Shown one piece after another: positions 55,665-64,000 of a stretch of DNA of 64,000 nucleotides. The notes beneath the pieces were generated by a model. The model searched no databases. It had not been told where the DNA came from and saw only the letters and a list, made by a program, of their open reading frames with translations. Each line of letters starts with the position of its first letter. Position 1 is the first letter of the stretch. The translations under genes and the position numbers were made by a program. The DNA is from Nephrocerus scutellatus (Eukaryota; Arthropoda; Insecta; Diptera; Pipunculidae), in assembly GCA_947095585.1 (NCBI GenBank), contig OX352763.1, forward strand, positions 33,963,462-34,027,461, given 5' to 3'.

Positions 55665-58055
55665 AGATACGGTGGCAGCTAATGCTTACTTAGACCATTC
55701 GCGGTCATTTGTGTTACCACAGGATCTTATACCTTTCCTCTTTTTAGAAGATCCATTCAGAGCTCTTAATGAATCGAAGTATATCTCGCACTTTGCCGTT
55801 TTCGAGATCTGATAGGTTATTCATTAACCGCTTACCTAAGTGTTTGTGCCTTCTGTACATTAGTGCCGGACATGAGCAGAAAATATGATGATGAATTTCT
55901 TATTTATTATCAATTTTTCGCATTTACAACGAAACTTATAGAGAATAAATTCCTCCTCCTCCTCGTCCATGCAGCTTCTGCAGAAGTCATTATATTCGAC
56001 ACCCATCCTTCTCGCGTGTTTCCCTAGAAGGCAGTTTCCTGTCATTATCCCTACAACAGTTCTTAGTTCACGTCTTTGTAGGGAAATAAACGCAATTGAG
56101 CGCTTCAAGTCCAGCTTCGGCCAGATCTGTCTTGAAATATTACAAGTGTCGCTGTTTTCCCACCTTACATTTGTTACTGTTTCTACCTCTTTTCGAAGCT
56201 TAAATTTCAGTGTCGCGATAGTACTCCCTCTGACTTTCCGGTAGCAGCTGAAGAGACGTACCACGTATAGCTAACTCGTCCGCCCTGCAGTTACCCTCAA
56301 TATCTGTGTGGTTTGGGACCCAAATGATCCTTATATTTAAATGCTCACTCATCTCGTTAAGAGAGGAGTGACAGCTCAATGCCATCTTAGATTTCAGCGA
56401 TACTGCCTACAACGATTTTATGGCCGCATGACTGTCCAAATAAATGACGATCTTCTTTGAAGATAGTACATTATGCTTCAGCCAACTCATAACCTCTTCA
56501 ATCGCTATCACCTCAGGCTGATATACGCTGCAGCGATCAGGTAGACGGACAGAGATGCTTACTTTCAGCTTGTCACAGAAGACTCCTGCTTCTACTTTAC
56601 CATCTAGCTTAGAGCCATCCGTGAAAAACTGATTTGTTTCATTATCAGTTACTGATCCACTCTTCCAGTCTTCTCTGGAGGATATTGTTGTCCGAAAACC
56701 TTTTTGAAAGCATAACACTGATGTTATGCAATCAAGTTTCGTCAGCTCTTGTTTTAGCGATTTAGTTATGATGGAGTGCCTCTTTTGAAGACTTTTATAC
56801 TGATTTACAGCTAACAGTTTCGTAGCTGTAATTGCCGCTTTCTGTTTGCCAAATATTTGTAGTGAGATAAGGTGGAGCATAACATCTAGAGCGCGAGTGT
56901 GTTTAGATCTCAGCGCCCCGCTTATAAGCATACATGCCGCTCTTTGTACCTTCCTCAATATACTTTTATACGTGGTGTTTTCCATAGCTGACCACTATAC
57001 GCTTACCCCTTACAGTAGTATTGGTCTCACTAGCGAAGTGTAGAGCCAGTGTACCAGCTTTGGTTTCAAACCCCATTTTTTACCAATGGCGTTCTTGCAT
57101 GAGTATAAAGCAGTATTCGCTTTATGTTTCAGTGTTGACAGTTTTCTGTCCAAAATCCCAAGAAATCTTGCTTTATCAGAAAAAACTAAGGGGGTACCAT
57201 TTTTTGCTGGCGGATCAACTTTTGGAATTATATATTTCCTGGTTAAAAGGACAAGCTCTGTCTTATTCGGGTTGGTGCCCAGACCGCTTTTATTTGCCCA
57301 TTCTTTAAGGATAAAGAGGGCATTTTGCATAACCTCCTTTATCGTTCTGAGGTATTTTGATAGCCACCGCTACATCATCAGCATATGCTACCACTTTTAT
57401 CCCTTCTACTTCCAGTTTCAACAGTAATATGTTTATTACTATATTCCAGAGGAGAGGGGATAATACCCCTCCTTGCAGTGTTTTTCTTACTGCCTCTTTA
57501 AGATGGACCCCCAGCTCTGCACTAATATTCCTTCCAAGAAGCATAGTATTAAATAGTCTGCTTAGAGGGTAGTCCACCTCTTGGTCTGACAGTCCTTTAC
57601 AGATTGCCTCTGTTTTAACATTATTGAACGCACCCTCGATGTCCAAGAATACAACAAGTGTATACTGATGGGAGTATATTGATTTCTCAATTGTGCTTAC
57701 TAAGGTGTGTAAGGCTGTGTCCACAGACTTCTCCTTGCAGTAAGCATGTTGGGACTTTGCCCAACTGCTAGGTTTTACCTTAGCCCTTATATAAACATCT
57801 ATCAGTCTTTCCAGAGTTTTCAGAAGAAAGGATGATGGAGTTATAGGCCTCAGGTCTTTTGGGTAGCCATGTGAGCTTTTTCCCGCCTTCGGTATAAAAA
57901 CTACCTTGACTTCCTTCCAAGCTTTATTTGGCCTGTGAAAATTGCTTCTAACCATGGGAGTATCCACTCCGAGTTATTCTGAATCTCCGCAGGGATTATC
58001 TCACCTGGGCCAGCCGATTAAAAGGGTTTGAAACCGCTTATCGCCCACTGGATTC
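55665..58055 (-). mobile_element. LOA-3 retrotransposon, RT + RNase H, 5'-truncated
   Basis: Minus strand. RT shows WKEVKVVFIPKAGK (~57920), LRPITPSSFLLKTLERLID (~57855), VVFLDIEGAFNNVKTEAI (~57655, first Asp), LQGGVLSPLLWNIVINILL (~57475), VVAYADDVAVAI (~57390), NPNKTELVLLTRKY (~57265), RFLGILDRKLS (~57165) and LYTSLVRPILL (~57045). RNase H shows FFTDGSKLDGK (~56615), IEEVMSWLKHN (~56495), YLDSHAAIKSL (~56445), WVPNHTDIEGNCRADELA (~56310). The C-terminal tail has GIMTGNCLLGKHARRMG and FCRSCMDEEEEE, then, after a 51-bp foreign segment, FCSCPALMYRRHKHLGK. All catalytic boxes survive, but frameshifts at ~57320, ~56990 and ~56390 separate them. Confidence 0.88.
55893..55945. repeat. 51-bp templated duplicate inserted in LOA-3
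   Basis: The sequence starting 'atttcttatttattatcaat' is a near-identical copy (2-3 mismatches) of 55468-55518, 425 bp away and outside the LOA-3 element, in the same orientation. It interrupts LOA-3 between the EEEEE and CSCPAL codons. Confidence 0.8.
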
Positions 58056-58242
58056 GCGTTTTGTTCGCGATCCCTTTCGTCTGAACCGAGTGAGAATCCA
58101 AATGTTGCCTACTCATTTCTGAGTCACACACCGGAGTTGAGTCACGAAAGTGAGTCTCAATGAGCAGTTACAACGTTTCTGATACTGATACAAAAATAAA
58201 AATATTTGTATTTTTTTTTATATTTATAATTTATAAACAGCT
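58056..58242. other. Spacer
   Basis: Short AT-rich stretch that probably includes the 3' untranslated end of the next element. Confidence 0.4.
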
Positions 58243-59355
58243 TATGAGCACTTCATCCTTCAGGAAGTTCTTAACGGCTAATTTGAAGGCCTGCAGATTA
58301 TAAGATTCGGGAAACACGGGAAACATGGGAAACATCGACGAGACTCTCGAAAAAAAGGAGGATTTAAAGTGTTGGGTTCTACATGAAAAAAGTTTAAAGG
58401 CAAATCTATGTTGATTGGACCTTAAACGTGTGTTTACGTTGCTGACATAAGGACCTGGAACTATAGGACGGATTTCTAAAGCACATATACCGTAGTAAAA
58501 TTTTTAGAAAACAGATAAAGCTCCTACATTTCGTCTGTGCTCCAAAGTATCAAGAGACAAGAGTAATGGTTACATCGTTTATCAAACGGATAACCCTATT
58601 CTGATTCCATCAAGATAAAGCAAATGCGTTCTTGGAGCCCTACCTCACACATACGAATTAAATTCTAAAATTGGTCTAATATAAGATTTATATAATCAGA
58701 GGGAGTAAAGTAGAACTTACAACGTCTTATGAAGCCCAAACATTGGCTAGCTCTTTTTGAAATTTCATAAATATGTTCCTTCCAGGAAAGATCACTTGAT
58801 ACTTTTAAGCCTAACAACTTAAGTGAATCTGATCTCACAATAGGGACACCATTAACAACAGGTGGAACGTAACCTTGAAAGACAGGAATTTATTTGGGTT
58901 AAATTCGACTCTGCCAAAACTGCCAAACTGGATGGACGGCCCGAAATCGGGACCGGTGGAGAGACTTTTTGCGGGAGGCCAGGACCGGACCCCGGTTGCA
59001 GAGCGAAATATGATGATGATGATGAATTCTACTCTATTAGAATTGCCTCAATCGAGAATGACTTGAATATTCGACAGAATAGTCAAATTCATTAATTCAC
59101 GCGAACCAATCAAGCGAGAATTGCATTCTTTTTGACTGACAAACTCAATGGAAGTCGATAGCGTTGTATCATCAGCAAATGAATGGATATCACAGGTTGT
59201 AGAAAACAACAGGTCGTTTATATCAAGAAGAGCGTGGGCGACAAGAATGACCCTTGAGGCACGCCAGCATTGATCCCATGTGTAGCTTTCTTACGTTTCC
59301 ATAAATAATCTCCAATCCATGCAATGAGAGAGGTGTGTAAGTGTCGGTGGAATAT
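58243..59355 (-). mobile_element. CR1/jockey-like family F, RT fragment, split by RTE-B tail
   Basis: Minus strand. Visible blocks are SLIAWIGDYLWKRK (~59325), a GVPQGS-like remnant, DIHSFADDTTLSTSIEFV (~59195, catalytic box intact), ILSNIQVILD-GNSNRVEF (~59070). After a 100-bp insertion it continues as NPNKFLSFKVTFH, VPIVRSDSLKLLGLKVSSDLSWKEHI (~58840), ISKRASQCLGFIRRCKFYFTPSDY (~58760). It ends LQAFKLAVKNFLKDE at ~58260. Stops and a dispersed repeat at its 5' side (59358) show it is an old truncated copy. Confidence 0.75.
58925..59024 (+). mobile_element. RTE-B 3' tail, 5'-truncated insertion in family F
   Basis: About 100 bp matching the last 100 bp of RTE-B ('cgggaccggtggaga', 'ccaggaccggaccccggtt') and ending in (TGA)n. 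Diverged ~23-bp direct repeats at 58902-58924 and 59025-59047 (both beginning 'aattc' and ending 'gcc') mark the target-site duplication. Deleting the insertion joins the family F coding at RVEF. Confidence 0.8.
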
Positions 59356-59357
59356 TT

Positions 59358-59530
59358 CAATAAATTTTTAACCCACTTCACAAAGCCCGATTTTATTGAA
59401 ATTTGCGCATAAGTGTATTTCCGTCGGCAACACTTTCTATTAATTTTTTTGTGATTGGGTCGTTTTCTCCAATACAAAATTTTTAACATCATGCCATATA
59501 GCGGCAACAAATTACGCCATACTATAATGA
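59358..59530 (+). repeat. Dispersed non-coding repeat R1x
   Basis: Shares 'aaatttttaacccacttc', 'gtgtatttcc' and 'catactataatga' with 21290-21470 in the same order. Confidence 0.65.
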
Positions 59531-61184
59531 ATGTGTGCCTGTGACCAGCGCTGCTTTACGTTTTGAACCACAAAATCAGGCATTGCTTCGCATGTGTTTT
59601 TATTTTTTACTATTTATATTTATATATGAAAATTTTAAATATTTTTACTTGTTTTTTAATAATCGTTAAACAATGTTCACGAGTATCTTGCTTCTTCACC
59701 ATACAATGTACCTCCTTTCATCACAGTGCAGATGAGGTATTCAATGCATTTTAAAAACTCTCAACACCGCATGTCACACCGGTTGCGAAAAAAGCTTTTT
59801 CTCAAAAACATTGCAAAAGTGAACCCAGCCGCCGCCGGATGGTAGTTGGTCGTAGGTCACTTTCAGTTCATCCCTCATGGAGCAGATAATTCAGTTCTAT
59901 TGGAGCTTTTGCCGAATCAGGTTCTTTCCAGCCAAGCGCATCTTGCTGTGTAACGTGACGTGATGCTTGAGGAATTATAAGGAAATAGAAGTATACTTCG
60001 TTTTCGTAATGTGATGTGTCGCGCTCTCCCATCTATGTAATTGTATGCGATTTGAAGTTTTCAAGATTCTAATTAAAGGTGATAATTGCGAGGGTTTTTT
60101 TTCTGTCGTTGTAATCCAGTGGCATCACTTGTATCTACTAATGATCTATGAAATTTCATTCCGTAAACTGCAAGAATTTTGAATTCGTTGATCTGTTGAC
60201 AGAAATCCGATTGAAGTGCATAAGTGTGCGTGTGATTATATAGTTTTTAACCTAAGAATTTTGCAATTTTTTAGAAAAAATCATTCGTTAATTGTATTTC
60301 TGTCTCTTCTTTATCTTACTGTGCCAAATCTATTAACCTAGCATGGGAAAAGCAATTAAGAAAGTGTAAAGTGTGCCTTAGGTGTTCGATGCAATTACTA
60401 CTGAAACTTCAATTTCATATAACCAAGTTCAAAACACGCAATGCAGTAAGGCCCTTCTTAATAATCTTCATCACTAAACACGGACACAATGTGATGTTTC
60501 CTCGTCGAGCCACCGTATGTTGCCGCGTCCTCGTTGTGTAACAGAAGTTGCGTGTGCTTCGCAATTTCTGATTCAGTTCGCTTAGCGCAAAATTAACAAT
60601 GGTGGTCACCACAAATATATTAATGATGACCATTCATTTTAAGTTATATTTATATTGGACGAAATTCCTTAGATGAAATAAAAATGCACTCACAAATGCA
60701 TACGCACGAATAACATAAAAAATTGCAATTCTTTTTTTTGGTTTCTTCTTATTATCTGCAGATTGTTTTTGACTTGGAATTAAATTATAAAATCGATAAA
60801 GATAAATCAAAATTTTAACTTTGTCCAAAGAAAATTTTTTATTTGTGATCTCAATATCAAGACAGAATTTCATAGCCTGCGCTGTTCGCAGCGTTTTAAG
60901 GAGATGAAAAGTGGTTTAGACCTTACATCACTTCCCACTCAATAACTCTTGAGCACATCAAGTCACAGTGACAGTTGGGTTTATGTCAGTTTCCTATTTT
61001 AAAGCCCGTCAACAAATCGTTCGAAGAATTCTTCGCTCGAAACGAATAAAGATATCTTCATCCGCCTTAGAGAGAATTGATGTTTTAGTGCCATAGAACT
61101 GGGATGCTTAAGGACTTCTTAGTTTGGTCCAAGTGATAGTTAACTACTTGATTGCCTTCTTAGATGTTATCTAGAGTGGTTTTT
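59531..61184. other. Mostly non-coding; loop-only relative of the foldback element at 60880-60965
   Basis: No gene is recognised. At 60880-60965 the sequence 'gctgttcgcagcgtttt' followed by 'ccttacatcacttccca' resembles the loop of the inverted-repeat element at 47605-47700, without its arms. Confidence 0.45.
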
Positions 61185-62460
61185 TATTCAATTTCTGATC
61201 TGCTGCTATCACATATTATAGCAGTTCCTAGGTAGACAAATTCCCAAAGTTACAGCTGTCTACTATGACGTTCTGACAAATACGTCGATATTGGGTCTCC
61301 ATTTTTGTTGACAGCAAATACTTTATCTTGCCTTAGTAAGTCTCATTCCATTTTCGCTGCTTTTATCACAATGCGGCTAGTTATGATCAGTTAGCGCACG
61401 CTGGGTTCCAGAATTGATATCGATGTTGGAATGTTGCAATCCTCACTTCATTTTGGTCAGATGGTTAGAAATTTTGGCTGTCATCGTCCAGGTTGAATGT
61501 TGATCTTCATCACCGTTTAAAAGTCCACAGAAGTGATCTTCCTGTGTTCTCAGCACAGACTATAATTCCAATAGAAGGTTTACTTCCGTACCTCGACAGG
61601 TTTCTGTTTGAGTTTTAAGCGCTTACATGTTATTTTTACCATTTGATAAAACTGGCGAGCGTTATTCCTTGAGTAGCATCTCTCACTATCTTTGATCGGG
61701 TAAGATTCTTGCTTTTTTCGTTTCACAAAGGTAGTGTTTCCCTTACCTTTTCTGCTCATAAAGCTCAAAAGCTTTTTGCAGCATACCTCTAAGTATGTCT
61801 CTTGTCCACATGCGTCTGTCTACATTCTTCAACGCACCAGGGGCTTCTTTGCGTTCGACGTAATATTTTCTGGCAGTAGTTCTCCCTTGCTTGAGCGTAT
61901 ATGAGCTTGTATATGGTATGTAGTGATTCGCATCAATGTTGACTACTTGGACATTTAAAATACTAGAGACATGGTTGACGGTATTGATCCGGAGACCATC
62001 TGAAGCCCCAATCTGAAAATTAAGACGAAAAAGCCATGTGCTTGATAGAGTGACATATCTCACTAAAGACAATCAGCCCTAATCAGTTTCCAGAAGGGGT
62101 TTTCTATGCTCCGACAGTGTTACCAAAGATATCATCCCATTAAAACAATCTTAGTGTAATAATTTTGAACGTTGCTAGGTGCGTTTCGTTCGAAAGTTCG
62201 TAGAACAAATCTTTATTGTTGTCTACTATTTCATTTGTAGGGGCGTGAGCACATGCTATGCTGATGTTGTCAAATTTTAACCTTAATGCGGATTGTTACA
62301 ATACGTATGTGCGTCGAAAGCTTATCCAAACCTACCGCTTACAACAAAACTGTATCCGAATGAACGCTATGTCTATTCTTCATAGTAGTCACCTTAACAG
62401 TTATCACAGATTTTCATCCCTTTTTTGCCTGACCCATTCCATCGCACTTCCTGTGCGATA
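61185..62460 (-). mobile_element. RTE-G retrotransposon, degenerate fragment
   Basis: Minus strand. An endonuclease piece ISIACAHAPTNEIVDNN (~62255) is followed by SNETHLA. A linker piece reads ERCYSRNNARQFYQMVK (~61680) and CGLLNGDED-like residues (~61520). A thumb piece FVYLGTAII lies at ~61225. The order and spelling match RTE-clade elements, but not families A, B or C here. Heavily decayed, with the RT core missing. Confidence 0.55.
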
Positions 62461-63165
62461 GTTATGACAGCTTTGTATCTGACTGTGGCTAAGCTAATTT
62501 TACTACTAGTCGCGTTGTATTGAGAGTGTGATAATTTCATTTCCAGATTTAGTAGTTTTTGTCCTTATTTTGTTTTGCAGTGCAGTTATTAGTGAACCTG
62601 TCCATACTCGTCGGTTGTACTGTAAAAAAACTTTTTTTTTTCCTGTGGTTAAGTTGTCAACCCTACGTGCAATCCCAACCTGGAAGGTGAGGTCTGTTAA
62701 TGTTCCCTTTGGTCAAAAGAAGCCCGTTATACCTTTCCTTAGATGGTCTGAAGCTACGAATAACTCCATGTAACCCAAATAACATATTAACTAAGTCGCT
62801 CATCTTTGCTAAAACCTGGCACGTCACCCTTGACTCTAACTGGGGAATTCCTCCGTTGCCGCCTTATATTTTGGTAGTGCCTTTGTGGGAACACTCCTTC
62901 ACTGCAGGATAATTGGTAGCTATCTAGATGTTCGCTGTCGTCTTGGTCTAAGATTGTGCACAGACGGCATAAAGTTGCTTACAAAAATTTCCCATTAAAA
63001 TGTTTCCTAGAAGTTGGAGTTTACCTTTTGGAATGGAATCTGCTCTACTGGACCATAAAATTTCTTATTAAAATTGATTGATTGATTAATTAAAAGTAAT
63101 TGATTACTTAAAGTATGGTGATTTTATGGACCTCGATCCATAGCTCGATCTACCTAGTGTTTTGG
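62461..63165. other. No gene recognised
   Basis: GC is slightly higher than the surroundings between 62640 and 62960. Frames of 70-81 codons show no domain. Confidence 0.4.
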
Positions 63166-63167
63166 TA

Positions 63168-63595
63168 TACAGTAATCCCCGTTTAATTGAGTCCCACTTA
63201 AGTGCGTTTCTTGCTTAATTGCGTTTAAAATCAAGCATACAAAATATACTGAACTTTTCCCGTTTAATTGCGCCCCGCTTAATTGCGTTGTCTTCTTCTC
63301 TGACTTTTTCTAAAATAAAAAATTGAGCAAATGTGAGCTCACTCAACTGTGTAAGAAATTTGGATGGTCAAAGTCAACAGTTTTATACAACAAAAGCATC
63401 CTTTGGACAAATCCAAAACATGTAGCATAAAATCCAAGCGGGGCAGAAAAGGAGCATGCAGTAAATTGGAGCGTGCAATTTATGAGAGCCTCGGCTGCTG
63501 CTGTATCTGGCTGAATGGCAAAACAATTTGCCATTCAAATGAACGAAGACTTCAATCCAACTGCAGGCTGGTAGTGGGGCATGACACACCTTTTT
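63168..63595 (+). pseudogene. pogo/Tigger-like element, 5' end with transposase N-terminus
   Basis: Starts at a TA with 'cagtaatccccgtttaatt', which has the CAGT...CCCC form of pogo-type terminal repeats. Internally repeated 'gcttaattgcgtt' motifs follow, also typical. Then fragments of a helix-turn-helix N-terminus (QLCKKFGWSKSTV, ~63335) and of the CENP-B-like second domain (KLERAIYE; MAKQFAIQMNEDFNPTAGW, ~63515) appear in different frames. The catalytic domain and right terminus are missing; the satellite starts shortly after. Confidence 0.55.
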
Positions 63596-63639
63596 AAAAA
63601 CTTTTATTCAACTTGACGCCTTTCTGTCTGTATATGACT

Positions 63640-64000
63640 ACCTAAAGACTATCTAGAGATCTGAAATTTTGTAAGTGTCCAAAACAGCATTTTTTATATT
63701 CCGCGTATGACGAGTGTCGCGTGTGGCACGTGTGAAGGGTTGATATTTTTTGTTTTGACTTCTTTAGGTACTTTTTAACCACCTTCCGACCAAGAGAGCT
63801 GAAATTTTGAGAGAGTCCAAAATAGCATTTTTTATACTAGACATATGACGCGTGTCACGTGTGGCGCGTGTGATGGGTTTAATTTTTTTTTTACTTGTTT
63901 GAGGTCCTTTTTAACCACCTTCGACATAACCTAGAGAGCTGCAATTTTGTGAGTGCCTAAGTCCAATATAGCATTGTTTATATTCCGTGTATGAAGCGTG
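63640..64000 (+). repeat. 137-140 bp dispersed satellite, tandem array running off the window
   Basis: At least 2.5 head-to-tail units. The landmark 'gagagctgaaattttg' (or variant) lies at 63656, 63793 and 63933. Each unit carries 'atgacgcgtgtcrcgtgtgg' and 'gaggtcctttttaaccacc'. The array continues past the window edge. Related units are at 18070-19440 and 27880-28150. Confidence 0.85.

Overview
This is a eukaryotic, AT-rich, gene-poor window, almost certainly from an insect and most likely a fly (Diptera, possibly tephritid-like). Evidence for that: the diversity of APE/RT non-LTR retrotransposons (RTE, CR1/jockey-like, LOA-like), mariner and other Tc1-type elements, a tRNA-derived SINE, and many short 'atactcgta'/'catacatacat' tracts of the kind common in fly intergenic DNA. 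The genus is inference. No complete host gene is visible. The only host-exon candidate is a 124-bp splice-bounded block on the minus strand at 23076-23199.

Layout. 1-4690: non-coding DNA, then an old RTE copy (RTE-A2, minus) split by a 1.96-kb insertion. That insertion consists of a 5'-truncated CR1-type element whose 5' end is fused directly to a 0.42-kb fragment of a bacterial ABC-transporter ATPase gene; this is the most unusual object in the window. 4.7-18 kb: degenerate RTE-B, RTE-C, RTE-A, CR1 and LOA-like fragments, several nested. 18.07-19.44 kb: a dispersed ~137-140 bp satellite unit split by a mariner at a TA, the mariner itself carrying a tRNA-SINE. 20.5-22.8 kb: minisatellites, a dispersed repeat and an RTE-B 5' half. 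24.7-25.3 kb: a possible Helitron-like coding relic. 28.2-30.2 kb: a pseudogene of an RNase H-fold, transposase-like protein interrupted by a 566-bp Tc1-type element. 32.7-36.5 kb: a large LOA-like element with an (AACCT)n tail next to a CR1 copy in which a piece of the RT gene has been amplified into a 144/145-bp tandem array. 37.9-40.4 kb: degenerate RTE-A. 42.4-45.5 kb: nearly full-length RTE-B with a SINE inside it. 47.1-49.5 kb: minisatellites and a long-inverted-repeat element. 50.0-53.9 kb: an RTE-A element with an uninterrupted ~999-codon ORF sitting between two blocks of a (TATTG)n pentamer array. 55.7-59.4 kb: LOA-like and CR1-like elements. 61-64 kb: RTE-G, a pogo-like relic and the satellite again.

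Functionally the window is a nested transposon graveyard with one possibly active element (the RTE-A copy). Family labels A, B, C, D, F, G and LOA-1/2/3 are working labels for this window only. Element boundaries are estimated from copy-to-copy comparison by eye and are usually good to 5-30 bp.
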